A stretch of DNA of 64,000 nt, taken from Novosphingobium pentaromativorans US6-1. GTDB taxonomy: Bacteria > Pseudomonadota > Alphaproteobacteria > Sphingomonadales > Sphingomonadaceae. The position numbers and the translations under genes are program-made. Positions within the stretch are counted from its first letter, which is position 1, and every line of letters starts with the position of its first letter. Positions 26,065 to 35,432 of this stretch are shown piece by piece. The notes beneath the pieces were generated by a model. That model was not told the DNA's origin. It saw only the letters and a list, made by a program, of their open reading frames with translations, and made no database searches. The DNA lies in NCBI RefSeq assembly GCF_000767465.1, contig NZ_CP009292.1:62001-126000 (forward strand), in the 5' to 3' direction.

Positions 26065-27465
26065 CCGTATGTTCGTCCGGGGCTGCCTCTGCCTAGGGTC
26101 GGGCGTAGACGTTATTGTCCGCCACTTAGTTTTCACGAGGATTCCCCACCGGGGCCCTGCTCCCAACTTTGCACATCAAGCAGATGATGACGCTGGTTTT
26201 GTTCTGTTCCTTTCTCGTTGCGGTTTACCGAGGAAGAGCCTTCATGCCTGAGCGGTGGGAGAAACTTCTTGCCCAATTGCCCAGAGAAATGCGGCCATCT
26301 CCCGCGCAATCGCCGCTACCGCGACGGTTTTGAGCTTGCCGGTGGTGATCAGTCTCCGATAGCGTGCGCAGAGCCGGATCTGGGCTTTCCATGCGATCTC
26401 GCGGACGGAGCGTGGCAGCCCGTCCAACCGGGCTTGGATCGCCTGACTCACCCGAGCAGGGTAGCGATAAGTCCATGCACCTTCGATCAGTACGCGGCGT
26501 GCCCGCCTGTTGCCGGCCTTGGTGATGCCGCCACGCTTCACCCGCTCGCCTGTTGAACTCTCGGATGGCACAAGCCCGAGGTACGCCATCAACTGCGGCG
26601 CCGTTTCGAAGCGTCGTATGTCGCCGATTTCCACGACAAAGGTGACCGCTGCGATGAACGCAATGCCGCGCATTGCCTGATAGGCCTCCACGACAGGCGC
26701 CATGGCCCAGGACACGGTTACCTCAGCGACCTGCTTGGTCAACCGGTCTTCACGGACGGCCGCATCCTCGATGGCCTGGATATATTCGGCGAGCACTATA
26801 TGATGGGCGGGATGGGTGAAGCTCTGCGCCGCCAGCCATCGAAAATGGGTCCGTGTCCAAGGCGTTCGTCCCGGGTAGATCCGGCCATGGCGCAGCAAGA
26901 ATGACTGAAGCTGCTGGCGTGCCTTCTTTAGCGCGTCGTGAGCGCGCTCACGGGCGCGGACAAGGTCTCGCACAGCTTCATGCGCTTCGTCCGGAACCCA
27001 CACAGCAGTCAACTCTCCGGCGCGATGCAGCCGTGCCAGGCTGACTGCATCGCGTCGATTGGTCTTCACTCGATCGCCCGGACGCTTGGGAATAAGGGAT
27101 GGCGCAACGACCTGGCACGCATGTCCCAGCGCGATGATCTGGCGGTAAAGATCGTACCCGGTCGGGCCGGCCTCATAGCAGAAGTGAAGCTTGGCCCCGC
27201 GCTTTGCCAACTTGGCCACCATCGATGCAACCGATGTCGGTTCGGCTGAGATATCGCCAAAGAAACGGACTTCGCCGTTCCGCTCCTTTTCCGCGACCGC
27301 AACCGAGATCTTCGCTTTCGATGTATCGAGTCCGATGAAAAGTTCGCTATACTCGTGCATGGTTCGCCCTCGCCTGAGCATGGGGATAGGCGCCGGCCCG
27401 TCCGGCGTAACCCCCGTTTCCTGCTTACTCCGAGGGCGGGCCAACTTCACCGCACGAACATACGG
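26065..27465. mobile_element. intact-looking IS110/IS1111-type element
   Basis: A complete DEDD transposase gene (26242-27360) is flanked by an 11-bp perfect inverted repeat, CCGTATGTTCG at 26065-26075 and CGAACATACGG at 27455-27465. With one mismatch the match extends to 16 bp. Such subterminal inverted repeats distinguish the IS1111 subgroup from IS110 proper. Exact ends and target site were not resolved. Confidence 0.7.
26242..27360 (-). CDS. IS110/IS1111-family transposase
   Basis: A 372-residue serine-independent DEDD recombinase. The catalytic domain shows LFIGLDTSKAKI (first D), CYEAGPTGYDLY (E) and KTNRRDAVSLARL (D). The C-terminal transposase_20 region is complete, with MRGIAFIAAVTFVVEIGD, LGLVPSESSTG and RRVLIEGAW. 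The start at 27360 follows GAGGGCG; upstream codons are unsupported. It is the only IS110 copy here with both domains, so it may be active. Confidence 0.92.
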   Translation of the reverse strand: MHEYSELFIGLDTSKAKISVAVAEKERNGEVRFFGDISAEPTSVASMVAKLAKRGAKLHFCYEAGPTGYDLYRQIIALGHACQVVAPSLIPKRPGDRVKTNRRDAVSLARLHRAGELTAVWVPDEAHEAVRDLVRARERAHDALKKARQQLQSFLLRHGRIYPGRTPWTRTHFRWLAAQSFTHPAHHIVLAEYIQAIEDAAVREDRLTKQVAEVTVSWAMAPVVEAYQAMRGIAFIAAVTFVVEIGDIRRFETAPQLMAYLGLVPSESSTGERVKRGGITKAGNRRARRVLIEGAWTYRYPARVSQAIQARLDGLPRSVREIAWKAQIRLCARYRRLITTGKLKTVAVAAIAREMAAFLWAIGQEVSPTAQA

Positions 27466-27610
27466 TCTAGGAGCTATTCAGAAAGCCCTCCAGAACCGCG
27501 ATCCGTCAGAATTGGAAGCCTGAACTTACGACCCGTCGCTAACTCCGGTGCTATCGACAGTGCGTGTACGCCGAACAACTCGAGCGACCACCTCGCCGCA
27601 AGGCGGCCGC

Positions 27611-27952
27611 TATCGGATGCGTACTTACAAGCGGGGCGTGACGCTCGACTTCTCACGTCCAGGCAAGTCCACCGACAATGCGTTCATCGAGGCGTTCAAT
27701 AGCAAGCCGCGCAGCGAATGCGTGAACACCCACTAGTTCATGTCACTGGAAGACGTTTGCATGAGACTGGATCAGTGGCGTAGACACTCCAACGAAGAGC
27801 GACCGCACACCGCAATCGGAAATATCCCCCCGATCAAGCGGGCAAACCCGACCGGGGCCACCAGCCTCCTGGACCCGCGTCAGGCGGAGAACTTTAGATT
27901 TGAGCGGTCCAAGGTTGGGGGGCATTGCAAGCCCTGTGGTGCTATTCAATAA
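27611..27952 (+). pseudogene. IS3-family OrfB, C-terminal fragment with amber codon
   Basis: The frame holds the end of an IS3 DDE transposase: RGVTLDFSRPGKSTDNAFIEAF, then SECVNTH, a TAG at the place where homologues have tryptophan, and FMSLEDV, NEERPHTAIGN and ...ERSKVGG. The N-terminal two thirds are missing. It sits directly beside the IS110/IS1111-type element. Confidence 0.85.
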
Positions 27953-28610
27953 GAGCTTCCCAGCGCTCCATTGATATTTCGCCCGATCCGCAGGGTTGAA
28001 GCTCTAATATTCGCGCGAGATGAGAATAAGCCGGGTTGATGGAACGCCCACGACCATAGGGGTCTCCGCCTGGAAGCATTAATTTTCCGGCTATCGGACC
28101 TGTACTTTCGACGTAAATACAAAAATCACTATCTTTTAGTTTGAACTCACCGAGATCCGTATATTCGAACTCTTGAAGAGATGGTTGGTCACACGTCGCG
28201 TATTCGAAATAAGATCCAGAAACTTTTGACTTGGCTGTCAGGCACCAATCAAATTTTTGCTTACTGTCTTCGTATATCCATCGAATATTATGCTTCCCAT
28301 CTCGATTGTACCGAAAAACCTGGTCGGGAACCCGATCGAAGTGACAGGTATGTGCCCAAGCCGGAAACGGGAGCAGAAATGAGATGTTCCCGGGAATGTC
28401 GATACAATATCCGTCCGGCTCATCAAGATACCGTATCAATCTGATGCGTCCCTCATACCCGCCCACTGCCGACAAAGCACTCCGCCCTTCCACGGTTGAC
28501 TGATCAGCAAGTCCCGTACCGCTCATGTTCAGCAGAACCGCGCCTAGGCTAAAAAGAAAGAGTCTCTTGAGCATTGCGACGAGCTGCATTTCGGGTCCAA
28601 TGGTAATCAT
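27942..28610 (-). CDS. orphan exported protein, unknown function
   Basis: A 222-residue protein with a hydrophobic signal segment (about residues 13-35, LKRLFLFSLGAVLLNMSG) and a cysteine-containing exported domain. Spaced motifs such as FDWCLTA, YATCDQPSLQEFEY and SDFCIYVES faintly resemble a ricin-B-type trefoil, but this is not secure. Base composition is more AT-rich than the flanking catabolic genes, and it is stranded between an IS3 fragment and an IS5 element. The start codon is uncertain (28610, 28589 or 28574). Confidence 0.55.
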   Translation of the reverse strand: MITIGPEMQLVAMLKRLFLFSLGAVLLNMSGTGLADQSTVEGRSALSAVGGYEGRIRLIRYLDEPDGYCIDIPGNISFLLPFPAWAHTCHFDRVPDQVFRYNRDGKHNIRWIYEDSKQKFDWCLTAKSKVSGSYFEYATCDQPSLQEFEYTDLGEFKLKDSDFCIYVESTGPIAGKLMLPGGDPYGRGRSINPAYSHLARILELQPCGSGEISMERWEALIE

Positions 28611-28774
28611 TTCATCACCGTTTGTTTGATGTTTCTGATTTCTGACGCAGCAATGTAATAGACTATATTACGAAAGCATAAGATGCATAGGGGAAGCCTC
28701 ACATGGATCTCAATTGTCACCGGGGCCAACGCACGGAGACGAGTTGAAATTCCAAAACAAACATACCTGGCTTC

Positions 28775-29605
28775 TTAGGTGAGGACATGCCTCTCTGAGA
28801 GTCTGACTCGGAAGTTTATCAACCGTAGCAATACCTTGCAGTTCTGCGGGTGAACATGCGAATTGAGGTTATTGTCGCCGAAGCGGTGGACGATGCGATG
28901 GTGGTTCCTCAGTCTTTGGCGAGGCGTCGGCATCGACCGAGCCGTGCGAAGGCGTTCAAAGACCCATCGACGGGGATGGACCTGAAAGCCTTTGACCTTG
29001 TCTGAGCGCTTGATGATCTCGATTGTCCAATCTCCCGATCCCGCCAAAGCCTTGCGAGGTTTGTCGTCGGCATAGCCTCCATCGGCAAAGACATGGCGTA
29101 ACCATGGGAAGCGCCGGCGCACGGCCTTGAGATTATCGACCGGACCGTCGCAGTCCTGGATGTTAGCGGGATGCGCAAGGATGAAGATGAGGAAGCCGCA
29201 GGTATCCGTCAGGATATGCCGTTTGCGCCCCTTGATCTTTTTTCCTGCATCGTAGCCGCAGGGCCAGCTGTCTTTCGTGATTTTTTCCGATTGGCAGTCG
29301 ATCACTCCGGCGCTCGGCGAGGCTTCGCGCCCCTCGAATTCGCGCAGCTTCATGGCTAGCACGGTGTTCATTGCCTCGAGGAGGCCGGTGTTGCGCCAGC
29401 CATAGAAATAGCGCTGGTCCGTCGAGACCGGCGGAAAGCGTCTGGGCAGAAGTCTCCAGGCGCAGCTGCTTGCCGCGATGTAAAGCAAAACATTGACCGC
29501 CTCCCACATGTCCGTCGTACGACGTCGACCTCCACGCTTGGCGGGCGGGATGAACGGCTCCGCCAATTGCCACTTCCGGTTCGTCATATCACTGGAATAG
29601 CGCAA
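28775..29605 (-). pseudogene. IS5-family transposase with C-terminal frameshift
   Basis: An IS5 (IS1031/IS427-like) DDE transposase. The N-terminus MTNRKWQLAEPFIPPAKRGG and the DDE blocks SAGVIDCQSEK and HVFADGGYADDK are intact. After RRWVFERLRTARS the frame departs from the family; the expected ARLGRCRRLAKD appears in a neighbouring frame (28909-28960). The catalytic C-terminal E region is therefore frameshifted and the copy is probably inactive. Confidence 0.85.
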
Positions 29606-29812
29606 TCCTTTTCGGCTATGCTCCTCTCGGGTAATACCAATCCACGCTATCGATCACTCCATCTCTTCGCAAGGACGGTGTGAATCGCAACATGCTGGTA
29701 TTCCTTAATAACTTTCGGGCGCAGCTCTGAATGTCGGTCTGTGTTGGAGAAGCATCGATCGGCCACCTCGATGCTTCTCCTGACATTGCCGTATCTATTC
29801 AAACACCTCCGA

Positions 29813-32266
29813 TTAAAAGCTGACCGTCGCTCGCAACCCGTATGTTCGTGGGGGCATGTATGAGGTGGACAATATTTTATTCGAACTGTTGAGCCTGATG
29901 GAGTTCGAGACATATGTATTTTCGATATTATTCAAGAAGGCAGTCAGTGACCAATTGCCTTCAGATGACTTATAGGTAATTGAGGCGTTGGACATCCAGT
30001 AAGACTTCTGCATTTCAGCCGCAATAAATTCCGTACCGACAAGACTTGAGGTCTGGTAATGAGTGGACAAATTCGCTACCAAGTCAGCTCCGTTCATCAG
30101 CGCAATTGTCTGTTCAATTCCGAAGTTCATCGACCATTTCGGGGCGCGAAGGGGGGCTCCTCCCGAGCAATCAATCAAGTAAGTGACGCTGTTCGATGCC
30201 AGCGAACTAGCGCAACCGTTCACAGGAGGGCTGCCGGAGTTCGGCGCGTTATATGTGAATTCGTTGAACTTTGCGTCCAGATATTGCACGTCCGCGCTTA
30301 GAAGTGTGTTTTTGAACGGCAGGAAGCGGGTTTCGACTTCAAAGCCCTTGTTAGTCGAACGACCAACGTTCTCCGTAATAAAGACGGACCCACCCGTAGA
30401 GTCAGTGCTTATATGACTTACCTGCTGGTCACGATATTTCCAATAGAATAATTCTACATTGAGTTGCAGGCGATTGTCAAAAAACCTGTTCTTCGATCCA
30501 ATAGTCAAGGCACCGATTTTCTCAGGTTTAAAGGTGGGATCATCTGCTGTGAAAAAGAAGCCGCCAGATCGGAATCCTGTTTCATAGCTTGCATAGAGGA
30601 GCGAGCGTGGCCCAATATCCCATTCGGCCCCGACTCTCCAGGTTACGGCGCTCTCTGAACTCTTCCCATTAACACTGTTAAGTTTAGGCAATAGTACCGT
30701 ACTTGTTCCCGGTATCGGTGTTGGTGCATATGGCTGGGAAATTCCAAGATCACTCAAATTTTCAAAAATGGGGACGGCTACGCCATTTGCGCAAGGAGCG
30801 GTTCCGGGTTCCGTGCAGATTGCCACGAGTACCAGTCCATCGCCATCCATGTATCTTTTGTCGTTTGTGTAGCGAAGGCCACCAGTCAGGCGAAAGCTAT
30901 CGCTCAGCTCGTAGGTGAGCCTTCCGAAGGCCGCATACGACTTTACGCCGGTTTTCAGATCCTGATAGGGCGAAACGTTCCTGAAATTGAAGATATATCG
31001 AGCGTCGATATCCTCCTTGAGGTAATACAGTCCGGCCAAGTATTTAAGCGGACCGTCGCTGTCGCTGGCAAGCCGCAACTCCAGGCTGGTTTGCTTTGAA
31101 AGCTCATTGATTCGAGTGGGGTTGCCGCCGTCCGTTTCGCGAATGTTCAGCTTGGACCGCCGGTAAGCAGGTAAAACTGTGAGGGTTCCAATCGGCGTGC
31201 GCCAGTCGACCTGAGCATTCACGCCCCAAAAAGTATTATCGAGAGTGTTGTAGTCAGGTTCGGCAGGATTGAAGACGCGGGTGGGCAACAAAAAGCGAGT
31301 CCCCAAGATCGCTTGAGTTTCGCGCGAACGGATGCCGGTATTTGGAGCCAGATTGGTTGGATCGTAAGAATAACCAGTGACGACGCCATTCGAAGTAACC
31401 GGGTTTATTACTGTACTGATAGTGCTTCCCTGACCATTTCCACCCTGATGGTAATAGTCAGTTGATAAGCGAATTTTCAGATCTTCAGTCGGCTCAGTAA
31501 GGAATTGAAGACGGGCAGCCCGGCTCACTTCATCGCCGGTGCCGTCACGGTAATAGCCTGAGCGATTTATCCAGTTAGAGGACAGTCTCAGGGCTGAGTT
31601 GTTCCCTATGGGTACGTTGATGTGCCCGTCGACGTGCACGAGATCATAGTTGCCCACTTCTCCCGTCAGCGAGCCGCTCAGCTCACCGAGTTTTGGAAGA
31701 TTTGAAAGAACGTTGACTGCGCCGCCCGTTGCATTGCGACCGTAGAGTGTTCCCTGCGGCCCTTTGAGGACTTCGACGCGCTGAACATCGTAGAAATAGC
31801 CGTTAAGTGCCGATGGCCGACTAATGTATATGCCGTCATAGTTGAAAGCGACGGCCGGGTCCGTGTAGCCATTCGTTACCGTCGCACCTACGCCGCGGAT
31901 GAAAAAGTTGGAATAACTACCCCCGGTTCTGGTCTGGAGAGAGGGGACAACTGCTTGTAGTTGATTAGGCTGGGAAATGCCCTGGCGCGCCAAATCACCC
32001 CCAGTGACCACTGAAATGGCAATTGCGGCACGCTGGAGGTTTTCCTCTCGCCGCTGTGCCGTCACGATGATTTCCTGCAAGGACGATGCGCTGGCACCTG
32101 TCTCATCCGCGGATTCACCGGAGGTAACATCTGGCGCGGTCTGCGTTTCAGCAACGTTGCTGCCCGTGACCGTGTCGTCGCTGCTTGCCCATGCCGGAGT
32201 TGCCAGCGCGACAGCAATCGGCCCAATCAACGACACACTGCTAAGAAAGGTAAACTTGCGTTTCAT
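29813..32266 (-). CDS. TonB-dependent outer-membrane receptor
   Basis: An 817-residue receptor. The ATG at 32266 is preferred to the GTG at 32275 because GGGGTGG then sits five bases upstream. It has a signal peptide ending PAWA, a TonB-box-like EIIVTAQRREEN, a plug with VEVLKGPQGTLYGRNATGG, and a barrel ending in phenylalanine (RATVSF). EIIVTAQRR plus GPQGTLYGRNA is the common sphingomonad catabolic-receptor type. The gene is alone on its strand, flanked by IS5 debris on one side. Its base composition is less GC-rich than the receptor at 36722. Substrate unknown. Confidence 0.93.
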   Translation of the reverse strand: MKRKFTFLSSVSLIGPIAVALATPAWASSDDTVTGSNVAETQTAPDVTSGESADETGASASSLQEIIVTAQRREENLQRAAIAISVVTGGDLARQGISQPNQLQAVVPSLQTRTGGSYSNFFIRGVGATVTNGYTDPAVAFNYDGIYISRPSALNGYFYDVQRVEVLKGPQGTLYGRNATGGAVNVLSNLPKLGELSGSLTGEVGNYDLVHVDGHINVPIGNNSALRLSSNWINRSGYYRDGTGDEVSRAARLQFLTEPTEDLKIRLSTDYYHQGGNGQGSTISTVINPVTSNGVVTGYSYDPTNLAPNTGIRSRETQAILGTRFLLPTRVFNPAEPDYNTLDNTFWGVNAQVDWRTPIGTLTVLPAYRRSKLNIRETDGGNPTRINELSKQTSLELRLASDSDGPLKYLAGLYYLKEDIDARYIFNFRNVSPYQDLKTGVKSYAAFGRLTYELSDSFRLTGGLRYTNDKRYMDGDGLVLVAICTEPGTAPCANGVAVPIFENLSDLGISQPYAPTPIPGTSTVLLPKLNSVNGKSSESAVTWRVGAEWDIGPRSLLYASYETGFRSGGFFFTADDPTFKPEKIGALTIGSKNRFFDNRLQLNVELFYWKYRDQQVSHISTDSTGGSVFITENVGRSTNKGFEVETRFLPFKNTLLSADVQYLDAKFNEFTYNAPNSGSPPVNGCASSLASNSVTYLIDCSGGAPLRAPKWSMNFGIEQTIALMNGADLVANLSTHYQTSSLVGTEFIAAEMQKSYWMSNASITYKSSEGNWSLTAFLNNIENTYVSNSIRLNSSNKILSTSYMPPRTYGLRATVSF

Positions 32267-33045
32267 ATCATCCACCCCATTTGTTTTTTAAGTATAAGTA
32301 GTAAAACTAAAATATATAACTTCACTGCATTCTTAAATGAAACTCTATTTGAGCGAAGGCGCAGATAGAGGTTATGAAAATGTGTATCTGCAATCAACTA
32401 ACAATCAATTATTGTCACCCAACACTTCGGTATCGGAAAGTCGTGTCGACAGTGCGCGGTGCCAGAATATAGTTGGGAAGCGCGCGAGCTAGGCCTCGGC
32501 GCAAAACGCTCTCAGCCGGCAAATCCGGAGTGGACCTTCGTCGCTTCTCTGGATTGGACACTATTATCGGATAAAAATTATGTCAATGATCAATTAGTCT
32601 TTTAATCTATATCAGAGCGTTCATCGTACGATTCGTATTTCGTCAATTTTTAGGTGAGAGAGGTGGTCTGGAGAATCTGCACAGGGGATAAGTGGATTGT
32701 GCAGACCATCCCGGCCACCTCTCATACCCGTTAAGTGCGCACAATGTGGTGGGGTGAGAGGGGGGAATGGAGCGGGATCTGGCGGTGGGCGGTGGTTGTC
32801 ACTCGCTTGTGAACTTGGCTCCGCTGGATCAGGACAGGACTGACGCGGCTCCGCTTCAAGCCATAAGGATTTGAACTTGGCCAGCAGTAGAGCGGTTGAG
32901 AGTACGCACATTGATGCGGCGGATCATGGCCAATTCGAGAATCGCTAGCCGATCCCGGGGCAGCCGCAGAAGGCAATAGGCCTTGAGGGAAAGTGTGGCA
33001 GGCTCTTGTTATGCGGGCTACCGGGAACTGATGGCTCGGCGTCAG
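32267..33045. other. long intergenic region with a large hairpin and IS-like debris
   Basis: About 780 bp. The part next to the receptor (to about 32640) is AT-rich and should hold its promoter. A 26-28-bp imperfect inverted repeat lies at 32655-32724. Beyond it a short minus-strand frame reads RLPRDRLAILELAMIRRIN and may be the end of a transposon gene, but I cannot name it. No real gene is supported. Confidence 0.5.
32655..32724. repeat. large imperfect inverted repeat
   Basis: TGAGAGAGGTGGTC... at 32655-32682 pairs with ...GGCCACCTCTCA at 32699-32724, separated by a 16-base loop. Each arm is 26-28 bases with several mismatches and a two-base bulge. It could be a REP/MITE-like element or the joined ends of a lost IS. 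Confidence 0.6.
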
Positions 33046-33639
33046 CTAGTCGGCCCGCTTTTTCAGCATCATTCGGGCCAGGATGTCGTCACCATCCAGT
33101 AGCTGATGTTTCACAACGCCTGCTATATGGAGAATAAGGGTAATCAGGATTGTGAACGCGCCGATCAGGTGAACAAAGACAAACCTGCCGTGAACGATCT
33201 TCTGTGAGACAGGCTCCATTGCCTGCAGCGGTTCAAAATAGGGCACGTGGATGATGCCCCAGAACATCAGGCGCCACGCTGGATTGGGTGGGTTGGCTGA
33301 CAGAATGAGATAGCCCGTGATCGGCAGCGCTAGCATGAGAATGTAGAAGAGAGCATGTACGGCACGCGCCAGACCGCGTTCCCAGGTCTTGTAAGAGTAT
33401 GGCGTCGGTGGAGCTGAATGGCTGAGGCGCCAGCCGATGCGCGCGACGGTGAGCAGCAAAACGGTCAACCCGATCCACGCGTGTACCGGCATCAGGATGG
33501 GTCGCATTGCAAGCGGGACAATTCTGATCATCACAAAGCCGAGTGCGAGATTGCCGACAATAAATGCCGCAATCCACCAATGCAGGATCACTGCCGTGCG
33601 GCTGTATCGATCTATCGGGTTCTTTGACGGGCTGGTCAC
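33046..33639 (-). CDS. cytochrome b561-family membrane protein
   Basis: A 197-residue inner-membrane protein with four hydrophobic helices. Candidate haem ligands are in LHWW (H20), PVHAW (H53), and LHIAGVVKHQ near the end, as in bacterial cytochrome b561. Such proteins move electrons between quinol and periplasmic acceptors. It ends the minus-strand VOC-DUF1185-FAH-GntR run with 69 bp to GntR. A role as electron donor in the catabolic pathway is possible but not shown. Confidence 0.85.
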   Translation of the reverse strand: MTSPSKNPIDRYSRTAVILHWWIAAFIVGNLALGFVMIRIVPLAMRPILMPVHAWIGLTVLLLTVARIGWRLSHSAPPTPYSYKTWERGLARAVHALFYILMLALPITGYLILSANPPNPAWRLMFWGIIHVPYFEPLQAMEPVSQKIVHGRFVFVHLIGAFTILITLILHIAGVVKHQLLDGDDILARMMLKKRAD

Positions 33640-33708
33640 ATTGTCACTTTCAATGCTGCGGTCGCTTGGAGGCCCGTTCCTTCGTAAGCCGAAGTGTCAC
33701 GGCGCCCG

Positions 33709-34449
33709 TCAGCGCATCCCATTTTCTATCAGCCATTTGCGAGCGTTTTCTGCTGTACCGCGAATGTGGTTTTCGATGATCTCGCAAGCCTTCTCCGTAT
33801 CCCGTTCGAGCACAGCTTCTAGAAGCTTGCGATGTTCGTCGATGCGGCCGGGGGCAGGGCTCTTGCGTACTGACAGCGTCCGATAGCGCTGTGCCTGATC
33901 GAACAGCAGACTGCGGAATCGCAGCAACCAGTTCGATGGGCACGCGGCGATCAGCGCTTCGTGAAAGCGGCTGTGACGCTCAACCCAAATCCGCCGGTTG
34001 GTCGGCGAAGTGACTGCCGCCTCCACTTTGACCATCATGTGATAGGCGGCAACGATATCCGCCTCCCATTGATCATCGCCATGTTCGATCGACTGGGCGA
34101 GCGCCTTCCTTTCGATATCCAGCCGGACCTCGGTGATGTCGTCGAGGTCAGAGAGGGAAATCTGCGCGACGCAGAAACCCCGGTTCGCTTCCGCCGAAAC
34201 CAGCCCCTCGAACACCATGTGGGTCAGCGCTTCACGCAGGCTGCCGACGCTGGCATTATAGCACGACCTGAGTTCATCCAGCTTGAGCCGCTGACCGGGG
34301 GCGAGCACACAACTGATCACATCGTCACGCAGACGTGCGCGCAAGTCGGTCGGTTCGGTATCGACCGTTTCGCTGGCGCCTTGGTCCATATCGGACGGGT
34401 CGGCCTTTTTGGGACGACCTCGCCCGACAGTCTTTTTCTGTGTCGGCAT
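33709..34449 (-). CDS. GntR-family (FCD type) regulator, copy B
   Basis: A 246-residue regulator about 85% identical by hand count to the copy at 23313-24053. The winged helix (LRDDVISCVLAPGQRLKLDELRSCYNAS) and the FCD bundle (RHSRFHEALIAAC) are intact. FCD regulators usually sense a carboxylated pathway intermediate and repress their own cluster. It sits 66 bp after the FAH gene on the same strand, in a catabolic operon, which makes autoregulation of VOC-DUF1185-FAH likely (inference). Confidence 0.92.
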   Translation of the reverse strand: MPTQKKTVGRGRPKKADPSDMDQGASETVDTEPTDLRARLRDDVISCVLAPGQRLKLDELRSCYNASVGSLREALTHMVFEGLVSAEANRGFCVAQISLSDLDDITEVRLDIERKALAQSIEHGDDQWEADIVAAYHMMVKVEAAVTSPTNRRIWVERHSRFHEALIAACPSNWLLRFRSLLFDQAQRYRTLSVRKSPAPGRIDEHRKLLEAVLERDTEKACEIIENHIRGTAENARKWLIENGMR

Positions 34450-34515
34450 GCGGTGTGCTCGGTTCCTTGTATCGGCTCTAATGCGCCGGAAGGCGGACCA
34501 GCGTTGGGGCGAAAG

Positions 34516-35391
34516 TCAAACCTCGTCAATAATATCGTTTACCAGCAAACCGATCTTGCTGATCTCCACCTCAGCACGATCTCCAGGCTTCATGAAGATC
34601 GGCGGTTCGCGGGTAAAGCCGACACCCCCCATCGTGCCGCTGGCGATAATGTCGCCGGGCTTCAACGGAATCCATTCGGTGATGTATGTGATCAGCGCGG
34701 CTACACTGAAGATCATGTCGCTGGTATTGGCCTTTTGCAGCACTTTGCCGTTCAGGCGGAATTCGATGTCCAGAACCTGAGGGTCGGGGATTTCGTCGGC
34801 GGTGACCAGCCACGGCCCGATGGAACCCGAATGGTAGAAATTCTTGCCCGGCGTTAACTGCCGTGAGTGGAACTGATAGTCGCGCACGCTTCCTTCGTTC
34901 ATCGCGCTGTAGCCGAAAACATATTGCAACGCGTCTTCCGGCTTGACGTAGCGAGGTGTCGGCTTGCCGATGACGACTGCCATTTCCGCTTCGAAATCAA
35001 GGTGTGTGGAAACCTTCGGACGCTCAATGTCCTGATTATGTCCGGTAACGGAATCGGGCATCCGCGCAAACATCACGGGATATTTGGGCACTTCACGTCC
35101 GCCGGGCAGTGCCTTGTCAGCCTCAGCGATATGGTCGTGATAGTTGAGCGCAACGCACAGGATTTTTTCCGGGTTGGGAATGACCGGCAGCTGCTTTACG
35201 CTGTCATAGGAATAGTCCCCCGTTTCGGTCTCCAGTAGTGCTTTGCAGCGTTCCTGCCAGCCCTCTTCGGTGATGAAGCTCTTGAGATCAGGAGATGTCT
35301 CGCCGAAGCGCGCGCCCAGATCAACGATCTGGCCATCTCGAACCAGCCCGTAGCTGGCGCGGCCGTCTACTTCATAACTGACGAATTTCAT
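34516..35391 (-). CDS. fumarylacetoacetate-hydrolase (FAH)-family protein
   Basis: A 291-residue member of the FAH superfamily, which hydrolyses or isomerises C-C bonds in acylpyruvates and ring-fission products. The metal motif LDFEAEMAVVIG gives E134 and E136; the third ligand region reads MNEGSVRD where most members have ND, so an E166 may replace the usual Asp. The C-terminal LKPGDIIASGTMGGVGF is typical. It follows an extradiol-dioxygenase-like VOC protein in the same operon, as expected for a ring-cleavage pathway. A truncated relative lies at 24121. Confidence 0.9.
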   Translation of the reverse strand: MKFVSYEVDGRASYGLVRDGQIVDLGARFGETSPDLKSFITEEGWQERCKALLETETGDYSYDSVKQLPVIPNPEKILCVALNYHDHIAEADKALPGGREVPKYPVMFARMPDSVTGHNQDIERPKVSTHLDFEAEMAVVIGKPTPRYVKPEDALQYVFGYSAMNEGSVRDYQFHSRQLTPGKNFYHSGSIGPWLVTADEIPDPQVLDIEFRLNGKVLQKANTSDMIFSVAALITYITEWIPLKPGDIIASGTMGGVGFTREPPIFMKPGDRAEVEISKIGLLVNDIIDEV

Positions 35392-35432
35392 GGATATTGC
35401 CCTATTTGATTATGGTTGAATGTTGCTGCTGA

